Shown: positions 52,389 to 62,548, numbered from the stretch's first letter. The stretch is 64,000 nucleotides of DNA from Cytophagaceae bacterium (GCA_025454925.1 JALONM010000001.1:62001-126000); one strand, 5' to 3'. Notes: a model not told the origin generated them from the letters alone. Numbers and translations: made by a program.

Positions 52389-53969
52389 CTAATCCACGTT
52401 GTCGTGTAGGAATTTATTATTACCAAGAATATCATTATCCTCATTCAAGGTAAATTTAGAAACATTGCGCTCTGAAGAATGAGGTTGATCTTTCAGATCC
52501 ACTTTTTTCCGCAGGTAAGCAGGCACTTCCAATTTCTCTTTAAACTCCTCCGGATCGAGATTCTGAGAGGTACTCAAGCTGCTAAGCCGCTTGATACGAT
52601 CTTCAAAACTTTTACTCAACTTCTCTTTATCCTTATCCGTAACCTGAAGCTGTTGTTTGATTTCAGGCTGAGGATCTTCTTTCACCTTAACTTCCCAATC
52701 CTGCGATTTTTTATCACTCTCAAGATCAAATACGTACTCACGTTTCTGTTCCTTTTGCTCATCCGGCTCAGAAAAAAGATCTATCTTTTTGAAAACGATT
52801 TCCTCCGGATGTTGATTCTGCGGATTGATCTTATTCTCCTTCTTAGGTTCCTGCACGGTTTGAGGGCGCTCAAAAGTAAAAATAGAATCATTCGTTTTTT
52901 TCACTTCCGGTGTTGGAGTAGTATCAAACATGCTAATCTGGCGATTTGATTCCAGATCAATCACTTTCTTTGACTCGCGCATCACCGAAGGTTTATTTTC
53001 ATCGAACCCGGTTGCAATAACCGTTACTCGAATCGCATCACCCAAGGTCTCATCCAGGCCCAGCCCCGGAATTACATCGGCCTCGTCGCCCACTTTCTCC
53101 GTGATGTAATCCGTGATATCCGTAAGTTCATCCATGGTAAACTTAGCATCCGGACCATACGCAATGGAGAGCAAAATATTTTTAGCTCCAAATACATCTC
53201 CACTGTCAATAAGTGGAGAGTACAAGGCTTGCTCAATAGCACGCATGGACCTGCCTTCGCCGCTTGCCACCGCAGAACCCATAACCGCCGCACCAGAATT
53301 TTTCATTACACGTTCCACATCCGCAAAGTCTACGTTGATCTCGCTTTGAACGGTAATAACCTCCGCAATACTTTTAGCAGCAGTAAGAAGTACGTCGTTG
53401 GCTTTGGAGAAACTTTCACTGATTTCCAGCTTTCCAAAAAGCTCCTGCAGCTTGTCGTTATTAATGATGATGACCGTATCACAGGCCTGCTTCATTTCAT
53501 GAATGCCTTCCAGGGCCTGACGCTTTTTACCGCTCCCTTCCCACTTAAATGGAAGAGTCACGATGCCAATGGTCAGAATATCCAATTCACGGGCAATTTT
53601 AGCCACCACAGGAGCTGCACCCGTTCCGGTACCCCCTCCCATTCCGGCAGTGATAAACACCATGCGTGTATTGGCAGAGAGCACTTCCCGGATCTCTTCC
53701 TTGTTTTCAAGTGCCGATTCCCGTCCTCTTTCCGGACGCGCACCTGCTCCAAGACCTTTCGTGATGTTCACACCGATCTGAAGTTTTTGCGGAACGCCAC
53801 AACTTTTAAGATGTTGCGAATCGGTGTTGCAAACGAGGAACTCTACATCCCTGATTCCCTGGCTGTACATGTACGTAACCGCATTGGAGCCGCCCCCGCC
53901 AACACCAATAACTTTGATGATGGACTTGTGAGAATCCGGCATATCGAACTTGTAGATACTCTGTGCCAT
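52389..53969 (-). CDS. ftsZ: Cell division protein FtsZ
   Basis: 526 residues. The GTPase core (about 15-325) has GVGGGGSNAV near 22-30, the tubulin signature GGGTGTGAAP at 111-120 and the T7 loop NVDFADVERVM. A long charged linker (about 330-475), rich in Lys, Glu and Gln, leads to the C-terminal peptide VPAYLRKK (about 482-489), the FtsA-docking motif. A further 37 residues follow it, ending FLHDNVD, whereas in many bacteria the peptide is at the very end. FtsZ forms the division ring. It is the last gene of the dcw cluster, 90 bases after ftsA. Confidence 0.98.
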   Translation of the reverse strand: MAQSIYKFDMPDSHKSIIKVIGVGGGGSNAVTYMYSQGIRDVEFLVCNTDSQHLKSCGVPQKLQIGVNITKGLGAGARPERGRESALENKEEIREVLSANTRMVFITAGMGGGTGTGAAPVVAKIARELDILTIGIVTLPFKWEGSGKKRQALEGIHEMKQACDTVIIINNDKLQELFGKLEISESFSKANDVLLTAAKSIAEVITVQSEINVDFADVERVMKNSGAAVMGSAVASGEGRSMRAIEQALYSPLIDSGDVFGAKNILLSIAYGPDAKFTMDELTDITDYITEKVGDEADVIPGLGLDETLGDAIRVTVIATGFDENKPSVMRESKKVIDLESNRQISMFDTTPTPEVKKTNDSIFTFERPQTVQEPKKENKINPQNQHPEEIVFKKIDLFSEPDEQKEQKREYVFDLESDKKSQDWEVKVKEDPQPEIKQQLQVTDKDKEKLSKSFEDRIKRLSSLSTSQNLDPEEFKEKLEVPAYLRKKVDLKDQPHSSERNVSKFTLNEDNDILGNNKFLHDNVD

Positions 53970-54008
53970 AAATGCTGCTGTCTATTGTTTTTTTATTATC
54001 ACCTACAC

Positions 54009-54049
54009 CGAAGTGTGGATGGTACTGCCAGAGGATTCAATTCTGGCAG
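54009..54049 (-). other. Two hairpins in the ftsA-ftsZ gap
   Basis: CTGCCAGA (54025-54032) / TCTGGCAG (54042-54049) is a perfect 8-bp stem. Next to it on the minus strand ACAC-TTCG-GTGT makes a small stem with a UUCG tetraloop. There is no T run, so these are more likely RNA-stabilising or translation-tuning structures upstream of ftsZ than terminators. Confidence 0.4.
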
Positions 54050-54059
54050 ATATTGCTTG

Positions 54060-55388
54060 TTAATAATCCGTAGAATCGTCCATATCGCCCACCATCAATC
54101 CTTTGATGCGGTCGGAGAACTTGCGCAGGTTTAAGTTAAACAACTGCGATGATTTATTCGGATCACTTGATTTTTTTTCTACGTTTTTAATTTCGCGTGA
54201 CTTCATTAAGTCTGCCGCATATTTATTCTCGCGGTCGTCAATAGAAGTAAAGCCAGCCAACACCAAGCCAACGGCTGTTGCGTACATAGGGCTCTTTACT
54301 ACTTCTACCTTACCTTTTCCAAGATGCTCGTTCGGATATCCGATGCGCGCATCCATTCCTGTAACCAATTCAAACAGCTGCTTCACATTCTGAAGTTGAG
54401 CACCGCCTCCTGTGATAACGATACCACCGGCAAGTTTTCCTTCGTAGCCACTGTTTACAATTTCGGCATAAACCATCTCAATGATTTCTTCCATACGCGC
54501 CTGAATAATGTGCGCCAGATTCTTTACAGAAATCTCTTTGTGAGGACGGTTACGAAGTCCGGGAATAGATACCACTTCATTCGGATTGGCTTCTGCGGCA
54601 ATGGCTTTTCCAAATTTCGTTTTCAATAGCTCCGCATGCTTCTGCATCACGCTCAGACCTTGTTGAATATCGTTGGTAATAACATTGCCTCCGAAAGGAA
54701 TTACGGCAGTATGACGAATGATGTTGTCGTAGAAGATGGCTACGTCCGTGGTACCACCCCCGATGTCTACCAACACGATTCCGGCTTCTTTTTCCTCGTC
54801 GCTGAGCACAGACATGCTGGAAGCAATAGGTTCCAGAATCAACTCATCAATTTCCAACCCAGACTTAATGATGCATTTATTGATGTTGTTAATGGCATTG
54901 GTTTGCGCAGTGATGACATGGAAATCTGCCTCAAGACGAACGCCTGACATCCCTACGGGATCCTTAATACCTTCCTGATAATCGACGGTATACAACTGTG
55001 GCATTACGTGAATAATTTCACTGCCAAAAGGCATAACCGTTTTGTACATATCGTTGGTAAGACGCTCCACATCCGAAGGAGAAATTTCATCTTCGTTGTT
55101 GGCGCGTGTAATGCTACCACGGTGCATGGAACTGCGAATATGTTGTCCGGCAATACCCACATTCACCACTTTAATGTCGACCCCGGCTTGGTTTTCAGCC
55201 TCCTTTACAGCCTTGGCAATAGCTTCCACCGTGAGATTGATATTCATCACCATACCCCTGATCACCCCTTCCGACACAGACTTACCCATGCCCAGGATCT
55301 CCAGCTTCTGGTGTTCATTCATCCGACCCACGATCGCACAGATCTTGGTGGTTCCGATATCAAGTCCTACTACCAATTTGTCTTTCAT
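54060..55388 (-). CDS. ftsA: Cell division protein FtsA
   Basis: 442 residues, actin-like. The opening LVVGLDIGTTKICAIVGR is the phosphate-1 loop; SHS2-type 1C domain follows (about 85-165), then IVLVDIGGGTTDVAIF (phosphate 2) and GGIVITGGGAQLQNV (adenosine motif). The C-terminal end is Lys/Arg-rich with a conserved RIKGLMVG amphipathic stretch for membrane binding. FtsA anchors FtsZ filaments to the membrane. It lies between ftsQ (96-base gap) and ftsZ in the dcw order. Confidence 0.97.
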   Translation of the reverse strand: MKDKLVVGLDIGTTKICAIVGRMNEHQKLEILGMGKSVSEGVIRGMVMNINLTVEAIAKAVKEAENQAGVDIKVVNVGIAGQHIRSSMHRGSITRANNEDEISPSDVERLTNDMYKTVMPFGSEIIHVMPQLYTVDYQEGIKDPVGMSGVRLEADFHVITAQTNAINNINKCIIKSGLEIDELILEPIASSMSVLSDEEKEAGIVLVDIGGGTTDVAIFYDNIIRHTAVIPFGGNVITNDIQQGLSVMQKHAELLKTKFGKAIAAEANPNEVVSIPGLRNRPHKEISVKNLAHIIQARMEEIIEMVYAEIVNSGYEGKLAGGIVITGGGAQLQNVKQLFELVTGMDARIGYPNEHLGKGKVEVVKSPMYATAVGLVLAGFTSIDDRENKYAADLMKSREIKNVEKKSSDPNKSSQLFNLNLRKFSDRIKGLMVGDMDDSTDY

Positions 55389-55484
55389 ATCGCTTTTCGT
55401 TGTCAGCAGCGAAGCATCAGATGCTGCGCTTCACTACTTGGGTTAATTCTATTTTCATTTGGTCTGCACTTCATGCAGAGCCGC

Positions 55485-56270
55485 TTATTCGCAAATAATC
55501 TGATCCTTAAATCTCAAATCTACACGCTGATAGGTATTCCAGCCTTTTGCCGGAATTATTTTCTTGTAGAAAACAGCCAGGCGCGCAAACTTATCTTCGA
55601 GTAGTTCGGGTTTTCCGAACTGAATGTATTGTTTTCCCAATTGAGGGTACAAAGTCAATTCACCTTTGCTGTTGGTGGAGATCTGCGCGATCTGCACCTT
55701 CCAGAATTTATGATGATCCAGGTATCGGAAGAAATCCAGGTATGGTTTTCCCTCTTCGCTGGCAAGGTATGTTTCGCTGGCTAAGCGGGAACAAAGACCT
55801 CCATCCACGATTACGACACGCGAAGTGAACTTTTCGGATGTAGAGAGAGTAGTACCATCTGACCCAACGTATACATGAGCACCGTTGGAAGAAATTAACC
55901 TGGCAATGGGTCTGCGCTGTTTCACAAATACCTTGAGGTTTCCTTTGTGATCTTTAGATACTTGAGCATCACTAACAAATTTAAATGATTTAATCTTTTT
56001 CTCCATTTGTTTCAAGTCCAAATGGGAATATTTTTTATCCACAACCAACGCGCTTCCATCGCCTGTCATGAGATCCATCACATCTTCCTCTTCCACGAAG
56101 TAATTATCACCCTCATGATCAATTTCAATAAGAACTTTTTTCACGCGTTTATCGGCCTGCCGTTTCTCCACAAACGAAATCAAGGTAAGCAGGAACAGCA
56201 CAGCCATGGTGGTTTTCAGCCAGGCAGGCAGTTGCAGTCGAAACGGTATGGAAGGCAATTTCCAGTTCAT
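55485..56270 (-). CDS. ftsQ: Cell division protein FtsQ
   Basis: 261 residues. A short cytoplasmic start is followed by one membrane helix (about 18-34, WLKTTMAVLFLLTLISFV) and a periplasmic part with a POTRA-like domain (about 45-115) and the FtsQ/DivIB beta domain (KQRRPIARLISSNGAHVYVGSDGTTLS). FtsQ links early and late divisome parts through FtsB and FtsL. Its start overlaps the murC stop by four bases (ATGA), showing translational coupling. Sequence is weakly conserved as usual; position makes the call sure. Confidence 0.93.
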   Translation of the reverse strand: MNWKLPSIPFRLQLPAWLKTTMAVLFLLTLISFVEKRQADKRVKKVLIEIDHEGDNYFVEEEDVMDLMTGDGSALVVDKKYSHLDLKQMEKKIKSFKFVSDAQVSKDHKGNLKVFVKQRRPIARLISSNGAHVYVGSDGTTLSTSEKFTSRVVIVDGGLCSRLASETYLASEEGKPYLDFFRYLDHHKFWKVQIAQISTNSKGELTLYPQLGKQYIQFGKPELLEDKFARLAVFYKKIIPAKGWNTYQRVDLRFKDQIICE

Positions 56271-57652
56271 TCGTTTTTCTTTTCCAAGGCTTCTTTAAGT
56301 GTATCTAAATAGGTATCTATATCTCCGGCTCCAACGGTTAGCACCACTTCCAGCTCCATCGACTGCAATCGTTCTATCATTTCTTCTTTGCTGCAACGCT
56401 GCACCTTAGCTCCGGTAATTCCTTCGGCAATACTCGCTGAACTCACACCTGGTATGGGCGCTTCACGTGCCGGATAAATATCCAGCAACAGTATTTCATC
56501 CGCGAGACTCAGGCTTTGCGCGAATTCCGCGGCAAAGTCGCGGGTACGGCTGTAAAGGTGTGGCTGAAAAATACAGGTAACTTTTTTCGATGGATACAGG
56601 CCTCTGACCGATGTAAGCAAGGCCTCTACCTCCGCAGGGTGGTGGGCATAATCATCGATCAGCGTGATTTTTTCCGTTTTTAAAATGTATTGAAATCTTC
56701 TTTTTACGCCCAGAAAACTTTGAATACCTGCCCGTATTTTCTCTTCCGGAATTTGTAAACGCCGGACCATGGTAATAGCAGCCAGCGCATTTTCTACATT
56801 GTGATAACCGGGTACTTGCAGCACTAATCCATTGATGCGATGTTCTCCGTCTACATAATCAAATTGAAAACATCCGTCCTCAATGCGGATGTTTTCCGCA
56901 TGAACAGCCTGCCGCTCCAGATGATATTCGGAAGAGGTGCATGCTCCTGACGTTTGCAAAGGCAGGCCTTCTTTCTTGAGTAAAAATCCTCCTGGTTTCA
57001 GCTGAAGAACAAATTCCTGGAAGGATTTCTTAACTTCTTCATGAGAACCGTAAATATCAAGGTGATCCGCATCCATGCTGGTTACTACAGCCTGGTCAGG
57101 AAATAAGGTTAAGAAGGAACGATCGTATTCATCGGCTTCCACCACCACGGGTGCATCAGGAGTTCCAATAAGCAAATTGGTTCCGTAATTGGCAGTTATT
57201 CCACCCAAAAATGCATTCACCTGAATACCGGCTGATTTTAATAAATGAGCCGTGAGGGAAGAAGTTGTGGTTTTGCCATGTGTCCCAGCAATAGCAATGG
57301 TATAATAGCTCTTGGTGATCAGTCCGAGAACCTGCGAACGTTTCATCATGACGTATTTTTCATGCTGAAAATACTGATACTCTACATGTGTTTGTGGTAC
57401 AGCAGGCGTTACCACCACAAGGGTTTCTGATTTTTTATAGAACGCGGTTGGAATTCTTCCTGACTGAAGATCATAATGAATGTCCATACCTTCCCTTACC
57501 AGCTCTTGAGTAAGTTGAGATTCTGTTTTATCGTATCCTCCTACTAAAAAGCCTTGGGCTTTGAACCAGCGCGCAAGGGCGCTCATGCCGATGCCTCCGA
57601 TTCCGAGGAAATAAACTTGACGATATGTTGCTAATTCTCCTGTCATTTGCAA
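56267..57652 (-). CDS. murC: UDP-N-acetylmuramate--L-alanine ligase
   Basis: 461 residues, full length. The N-terminal UDP-binding Rossmann domain has YFLGIGGIGMSALARWF; the central ATPase has GTHGKTTTSSLTAHLL near 110 and the YDRSFLTLFPD and MDADHLDIYG motifs; the C-terminal Mur ligase domain has DDYAHHPAEVEALL. It adds L-Ala to UDP-MurNAc in the cytoplasm, the first peptide step of peptidoglycan synthesis. Its start overlaps the murG stop by ten bases and its stop overlaps ftsQ. Confidence 0.97.
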   Translation of the reverse strand: MQMTGELATYRQVYFLGIGGIGMSALARWFKAQGFLVGGYDKTESQLTQELVREGMDIHYDLQSGRIPTAFYKKSETLVVVTPAVPQTHVEYQYFQHEKYVMMKRSQVLGLITKSYYTIAIAGTHGKTTTSSLTAHLLKSAGIQVNAFLGGITANYGTNLLIGTPDAPVVVEADEYDRSFLTLFPDQAVVTSMDADHLDIYGSHEEVKKSFQEFVLQLKPGGFLLKKEGLPLQTSGACTSSEYHLERQAVHAENIRIEDGCFQFDYVDGEHRINGLVLQVPGYHNVENALAAITMVRRLQIPEEKIRAGIQSFLGVKRRFQYILKTEKITLIDDYAHHPAEVEALLTSVRGLYPSKKVTCIFQPHLYSRTRDFAAEFAQSLSLADEILLLDIYPAREAPIPGVSSASIAEGITGAKVQRCSKEEMIERLQSMELEVVLTVGAGDIDTYLDTLKEALEKKNE

Positions 57653-58746
57653 AGTGCCAGCACCTGGCGGGCTATGTCGTGGGCTGCATCGGGTTTTGCC
57701 AAGGTAGCAATGCGCTGGCTCAACACCTGTTGCTGCGTGGTATCTTTAAGTACTTGAATGGCCGTTGTCACCAACTGCGCCGAAGCATCGGCATCTTTCA
57801 CCAGCAGCGCCGCACCTTTATCGCTGAGCGCACGGGCATTTTTGGTTTGATGATCTTCCGTTACGTTAGGAGATGGAACTAGTATGGCTGGTTTTTTCAC
57901 CAGGCATAACTCTGAGATGGAAAGAGCGCCAGCCCTGGAAATTACAACATCGGCAGCGGCATAAGCCAGGTCCATTTCTCTTATAAAATCTACCGCCTTT
58001 ATCCCGGAAGCCTCGTATGGGGCAACTGCCGATTTGATGTCGTTGTAATAATATTTTCCTGTTTGCCATAACACCGACACGCCAGATTCTGCAAGCATTT
58101 TTAATCCTTGCAACATGGCATGATTGATGGTGCGAGCGCCTAAACTCCCTCCTATGATCAACAACACTGGCTTTCCGCCAGAAAGTTTAAAATGAGACAA
58201 AGCCTGCTCTCTTTTTCCCTCCAATTGAAGAATATCTTTGCGCACCGGATTGCCGGTTAATAGAATTTTCTCTTCTGGAAAAAATTGCGACATACCTTCG
58301 TAGGCAGTACAAATTTTGGAAGCCTTTTTAGCCAACCATTTATTGGTAAGTCCGGCATAGGAATTTTGTTCCTGAATCAAATACGGTATTCCTTTGCTGG
58401 CAGCCTTCATCAGTATCGGGCCACTGGCGTATCCGCCTACGCCTACGCAGGCATCGGGTCTAAAGGAATTGAGTATTTCGGATGCTTTAGATAAACTCTT
58501 CAATAATTTAAACGGGAACGCAATGTTCGACAAGGTCAATCTTCGTTGCAAGCCAGCCACCGGTAATCCGATAATTGGATACCCCGCCTGAGGGACTTTC
58601 TCCATTTCCATTTTACCTTCCGCACCCACAAATAAAATATCAATACCAGGTTCCAACTCTTTTAAGGCATTGGCAATGGCTATCGCCGGAAAGATATGTC
58701 CTCCGGTTCCGCCTCCGCTGATAATTATTTGATGCGATTTACTCAT
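57643..58746 (-). CDS. murG: UDP-GlcNAc:lipid I GlcNAc transferase MurG
   Basis: The frame extends to 58815, but ATG at 58746 (MSKSHQIIISGGGTGGHIFPA) puts the glycine-rich donor loop GGGTGGH at the usual place and gives an eight-base overlap with ftsW. 367 residues of a GT-B fold (GT28). Other motifs are VGGYASGP, QEQNSYAGLTNK, GGSLGART and the acceptor/donor-site VISRAGALSISEL. It transfers GlcNAc to lipid I to make lipid II at the inner face of the membrane. Confidence 0.97.
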   Translation of the reverse strand: MSKSHQIIISGGGTGGHIFPAIAIANALKELEPGIDILFVGAEGKMEMEKVPQAGYPIIGLPVAGLQRRLTLSNIAFPFKLLKSLSKASEILNSFRPDACVGVGGYASGPILMKAASKGIPYLIQEQNSYAGLTNKWLAKKASKICTAYEGMSQFFPEEKILLTGNPVRKDILQLEGKREQALSHFKLSGGKPVLLIIGGSLGARTINHAMLQGLKMLAESGVSVLWQTGKYYYNDIKSAVAPYEASGIKAVDFIREMDLAYAAADVVISRAGALSISELCLVKKPAILVPSPNVTEDHQTKNARALSDKGAALLVKDADASAQLVTTAIQVLKDTTQQQVLSQRIATLAKPDAAHDIARQVLALCK

Positions 58747-59938
58747 CGTTGTCCTCCTCTTCTGAATCCTTATTCGGAGCCAATTCTCCGTCTTCGTTTT
58801 CCTGAATATCACCACGACTTACACTCAGAATAATTCCCAGTGAAATTCCCGTGAACAGCAAGGAGGTACCTCCCATGCTTAGCATAGGAAGAGGCTGTCC
58901 GGTGATTGGACCCAGTCCTACCGCCACTCCCATATTAACCATTGCCTGAATCACGATGCTGAATGCAAGGCCTGCCGACAATAATCCGCCGAATGCTTTT
59001 TTACTGTTCATGGCTACTTTCATACTTCTGTACAACAATCCGAGGTACAAGAAAATGATCAAGGCAGCGAACAACAAACCAAACTCCTCGATGATGGTAC
59101 TAAAAACAAAGTCGGAATAACTCAGGGGTAAGAAATCTTTTTGAATTCCATTCCCAGGCCCTAGCCCAAGATACCCTCCGCGCCAGATGGCGATGTAGGA
59201 TTGTTGGGCCTGAAAAACGGTATCGCCTTCATGAAGAAATTTTTCAATACGACTGATGAATGTTCCCCAACGTTGTCCGGCAATAAGAGCGAATGCCACC
59301 GCCACTCCACCAACGACAAACAAGCGCGCTATCTGTTTTACCGGAACTCTTCCAATAAACATCAGCAACATACAGGTAGCAAATAAAATAGCGGCGGTTG
59401 AGAAATTAAACAGAGCAATCAATCCACATATTACCGAACACCAGAGAATGGCAGGCCACATGGATTTATTCATAATCACTTCCACTGATTCAATGGAAAA
59501 TGCCTTATCAATTTCGCGTTGCCGCTTAGCCAGTATGCGCGCTATGGAAGTAATAAGTGCCAACTTAGCAAAATCCGCCATTTGAAATGACAAACCAAAA
59601 ATACTGATTGCGCGTGTTGCTCCTGCCAATTTACTTCCGAATACAAATCCATATACCAGTAACAAGGGTGCAATCCACAAGGCCACTTTACTCACTCCCC
59701 AATACCATTTGTAATTAATGCGATGTGCCATCCAGGTTAGCACAAGACTCAGGCCTACTAGCAATCCGTGTTTCAGCAAAATAGATTCTGTGGTCACCGA
59801 TTCCCGCTTTAGTGCCAAGGAACCAACAGAGCTATAAACGATGACTAAGCTGAAGAAAGAAAATACCAGCACGATACCCCAAATGATTGGGTCGCCCTTC
59901 ATATTTTTCTCCATCCATATTTTTAGCTTTTCGTTCAT
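58739..59938 (-). CDS. ftsW: Lipid II polymerase / cell division protein FtsW
   Basis: 399 residues, SEDS family with about ten membrane helices. Visible family motifs include LAGATRAISIFGLSFQMADFAKLALI (loop and helix with the catalytic region), GYLGLGPGNGIQKDFLPLSYSDFVFSTIIEEFGL and GLGPITGQPLPMLSMGGTSLL. SEDS proteins polymerise lipid II with a class b PBP partner (FtsI). A charged C-terminal tail is cytoplasmic. It lies seven bases after murD and overlaps murG. Confidence 0.96.
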   Translation of the reverse strand: MNEKLKIWMEKNMKGDPIIWGIVLVFSFFSLVIVYSSVGSLALKRESVTTESILLKHGLLVGLSLVLTWMAHRINYKWYWGVSKVALWIAPLLLVYGFVFGSKLAGATRAISIFGLSFQMADFAKLALITSIARILAKRQREIDKAFSIESVEVIMNKSMWPAILWCSVICGLIALFNFSTAAILFATCMLLMFIGRVPVKQIARLFVVGGVAVAFALIAGQRWGTFISRIEKFLHEGDTVFQAQQSYIAIWRGGYLGLGPGNGIQKDFLPLSYSDFVFSTIIEEFGLLFAALIIFLYLGLLYRSMKVAMNSKKAFGGLLSAGLAFSIVIQAMVNMGVAVGLGPITGQPLPMLSMGGTSLLFTGISLGIILSVSRGDIQENEDGELAPNKDSEEEDNDE

Positions 59939-59945
59939 CCGTTTC

Positions 59946-61334
59946 TTAGTTCGCTTGAATCAGTTTTTTTAATTCTTCTTTAAATTTATTCCCACGGTCT
60001 TCATAGTTTTTAAATAAATCAAAACTAGCACAGCAAGGCGAAAGCAACACCACATCACCCTTCTTGGCAAGGTCTTTACACAACTGTAAACACTCCCGTA
60101 CATTCTTGCTCTCTTGTATTACCGGTATTTTCCCTTTAAATGCGTTGATCAACTTTTCGTTTTCTACCCCCAGGCACACCAAGGCTTTTACTTTGCCTTC
60201 AATTACCTTGTACAAATCCGAATAGTTATTTCCTTTATCTACACCACCGGCAATCCAAACAATTGGATTCTTGATGGCATCTAAGGCATACCAAGCAGAA
60301 TCTACATTCGTAGCTTTGCTGTCGTTGATAAATGTGACTCCGTCCCAAACGCCTGCTAATTCCATCCGGTGCGGAGCATTTTGAAAATCCTGTAATCCGT
60401 CTTCAATAACCCTAGCGCTGATGCCCAATTTGGCCGCTACCAGTGCGGAGGCCATGGTATTGTATACGTTATGCCTGCCTTTCAACACGGATTTGGTCAA
60501 GTCTACAGACAATAGATTTGACTCCTGATGCCCATCGTGACTGATATCGAAATGTGGATCAAGCGTAATTCGATTGAGGTTACCCCAGGCCGCTACTCCT
60601 TCTGATTCTTCCAATGAAAATGGCAGTTCCTGTGCGTCGGTATCTACATCAAACAAAGCATCCTGGATCAACTCAGAGTCTTCCCCATAGATGAATGTGC
60701 AGGAACGATCCATATTCCGAATGATTCGGAATTTAGAGGCTACGTAATTTTCAATCTTATATTCGTATCGATCAAGGTGATCTGGAGTAATATTGGTAAT
60801 AACTCCAATATCTATTTTTAAATCTTTGATACCATCCAATTGAAAACTACTTAACTCCAGCACATAAAAATCGAATTCATCTTTTACTACCAGTTCGGCA
60901 AAACTATTTCCAATGTTTCCAGCCAGCCCCACTCGGAGTCCTGCTTTTTTGAGCAAGTGGAATGTAAGTAGTGTAGTCGTTGTTTTACCGTTCGTACCTG
61001 TAATCCCGATGATTTTCGCTTTTGTGTAACGTCCTGCAAATTCGATTTCAGAAATTACAGGAATCTTCGCCTTTTTGGCTGCCTTTATAATTTCAGCTTT
61101 ATCGGGAATACCTGGGCTCTTTATAATTTCAGACGCCGATAGAATTTTCTCCGAAGTATGTTTTCCTTCTTCAAAGGCAATTTTATTCTCAAGAAGTTTA
61201 TTTTTAAATACTTCCTGAATGGAGCCGGTATCAGAAACAAACACCTGAAACCCTTTGGAGGCCGCTAATAACGCTGCTCCCACGCCACTTTCCGCAGCTC
61301 CCAGAATGACGATATTTTTGTTTTGCTCTGTCAT
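59946..61334 (-). CDS. murD: UDP-N-acetylmuramoylalanine--D-glutamate ligase
   Basis: 462 residues. N-terminal Rossmann-like domain with VILGAAESGVGAALLA; central ATP site GTNGKTTTTLLTFHLL near 115; NITPDHLDRY; C-terminal domain with NDSKATNVDSAWYAL and LLSPCCASFDLFKNYEDRGNKF, a strong MurD mark. It adds D-Glu to UDP-MurNAc-L-Ala. Its ATG overlaps the mraY stop by one base (TAATG). Confidence 0.97.
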   Translation of the reverse strand: MTEQNKNIVILGAAESGVGAALLAASKGFQVFVSDTGSIQEVFKNKLLENKIAFEEGKHTSEKILSASEIIKSPGIPDKAEIIKAAKKAKIPVISEIEFAGRYTKAKIIGITGTNGKTTTTLLTFHLLKKAGLRVGLAGNIGNSFAELVVKDEFDFYVLELSSFQLDGIKDLKIDIGVITNITPDHLDRYEYKIENYVASKFRIIRNMDRSCTFIYGEDSELIQDALFDVDTDAQELPFSLEESEGVAAWGNLNRITLDPHFDISHDGHQESNLLSVDLTKSVLKGRHNVYNTMASALVAAKLGISARVIEDGLQDFQNAPHRMELAGVWDGVTFINDSKATNVDSAWYALDAIKNPIVWIAGGVDKGNNYSDLYKVIEGKVKALVCLGVENEKLINAFKGKIPVIQESKNVRECLQLCKDLAKKGDVVLLSPCCASFDLFKNYEDRGNKFKEELKKLIQAN

Positions 61335-62548
61335 TAGCGCATTTTTAACGTTGCCAGGGTTAGAATTGCCAGCATAATCCCTATGATCCAGAAACGTGAA
61401 ACAATTTTTGCTTCATGATATCCACCTTTCTGAAAATGATGATGCAAGGGCGCCATCCGGAACAATCGATGCTCCCGGGCATACTCAATACCTCGTTTTC
61501 TTTTCTGATATTTAAAGTAGGCGACCTGCAACATCACCGATAAATTTTCAATCAGGAATACTCCGCATAATACCGGGATAAGCAACTCTTTGCGTATGAT
61601 CAATGCTAGTACAGCGATAATTCCTCCGAGGGTAAGACTTCCTGTATCGCCCATAAATACTTGTGCAGGAAAGGAATTGTACCATAAGAATCCGATGCAC
61701 GCACCAATAAAAGCGGCACAGAAAACTACCACCTCTCCTGTGTTGGGTATGTACATGATGTTGAGATAATCTGCAAAAATTTTATTGCCACTCACGTAGG
61801 CCAGCAACGCCAAGGTAACCCCAATGATGGCGGAAGAGCCAGCAGCCAATCCATCAATTCCATCGGTAATGTTTGCTCCGTTGGACACCGCTGTAATAAC
61901 TACTATCACTAAGGCTATGTAGCCTAACACATATAAATTATCTCCAAAAATTGCTTTGTAATCCAATTCGTTGTTTTTCAAAAAGGGAATGGTTGTACTC
62001 AAAGACTTTACGTCTTTAAAGCACGCTTCATTGCTCAAATTTTCGCAATAGGTAGGATCCGTTACATAGTTACGAACGACTACATCTTCGTGGTAATACA
62101 AAGCCAGACCAATAATTAAGCCCAGGCCAATTTGACCAATAATTTTAAAGGTCCCTTTCAAACCTGCCTTGTTCTTTTTGAACACTTTAATATAATCGTC
62201 AGAAAAACCTACAATGCCCATCCAAAGGGTGGTAACAAGCAACAATACAATGTATATATTATCGATTTGAGCGAAGAGTAAGGTTGGAATAAGAATGGCA
62301 CCGATCATGATAAGACCACCCATGGTAGGGGTACCTTTTTTTTCCAATTGACCATGCAAGCCCAAATCCCTTATGGATTCGCCGATCTGCAATCTCCTGA
62401 GCATATCAATTAATTTCCCACCGAAAATCATGGAAATGGTAAGCGATAACAAGGCGGCCAATACTGCCCGAAATGAAATGTATTGAAATAGGCCTGCACC
62501 TGCCAGGTCAAACTGCTGATCGAGATATTGAAACAGGTAGTAGAACAT
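61334..62548 (-). CDS. mraY: Phospho-N-acetylmuramoyl-pentapeptide transferase
   Basis: 404 residues with about ten membrane helices, somewhat longer than the 360 of E. coli, mainly through a loop near 180-200 typical of Bacteroidota MraY ([17 protein letters not shown]). Family motifs are [10 protein letters not shown] near 70, [37 protein letters not shown] and the [12 protein letters not shown] loop. It makes lipid I from UDP-MurNAc-pentapeptide and undecaprenyl phosphate. Its start overlaps the stop of the four-helix-bundle gene by one base (TAATG). Confidence 0.97.
   Translation of the reverse strand: MFYYLFQYLDQQFDLAGAGLFQYISFRAVLAALLSLTISMIFGGKLIDMLRRLQIGESIRDLGLHGQLEKKGTPTMGGLIMIGAILIPTLLFAQIDNIYIVLLLVTTLWMGIVGFSDDYIKVFKKNKAGLKGTFKIIGQIGLGLIIGLALYYHEDVVVRNYVTDPTYCENLSNEACFKDVKSLSTTIPFLKNNELDYKAIFGDNLYVLGYIALVIVVITAVSNGANITDGIDGLAAGSSAIIGVTLALLAYVSGNKIFADYLNIMYIPNTGEVVVFCAAFIGACIGFLWYNSFPAQVFMGDTGSLTLGGIIAVLALIIRKELLIPVLCGVFLIENLSVMLQVAYFKYQKRKRGIEYAREHRLFRMAPLHHHFQKGGYHEAKIVSRFWIIGIMLAILTLATLKMR

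Noticed and set aside
52479-52949. A Phe/Leu-rich plus-strand frame of 156 codons
   Set aside because: It is the antisense shadow of the charged, repetitive FtsZ linker.
53229-54134. A 301-codon plus-strand reading frame opposite ftsZ
   Set aside because: It is antisense to the strongly conserved ftsZ coding sequence, has no recognisable domain and arises from the codon bias of ftsZ.
55008-55604. A 198-codon plus-strand frame opposite ftsA and ftsQ
   Set aside because: It is antisense to conserved genes, with no family resemblance and low-complexity His/Phe-rich content.
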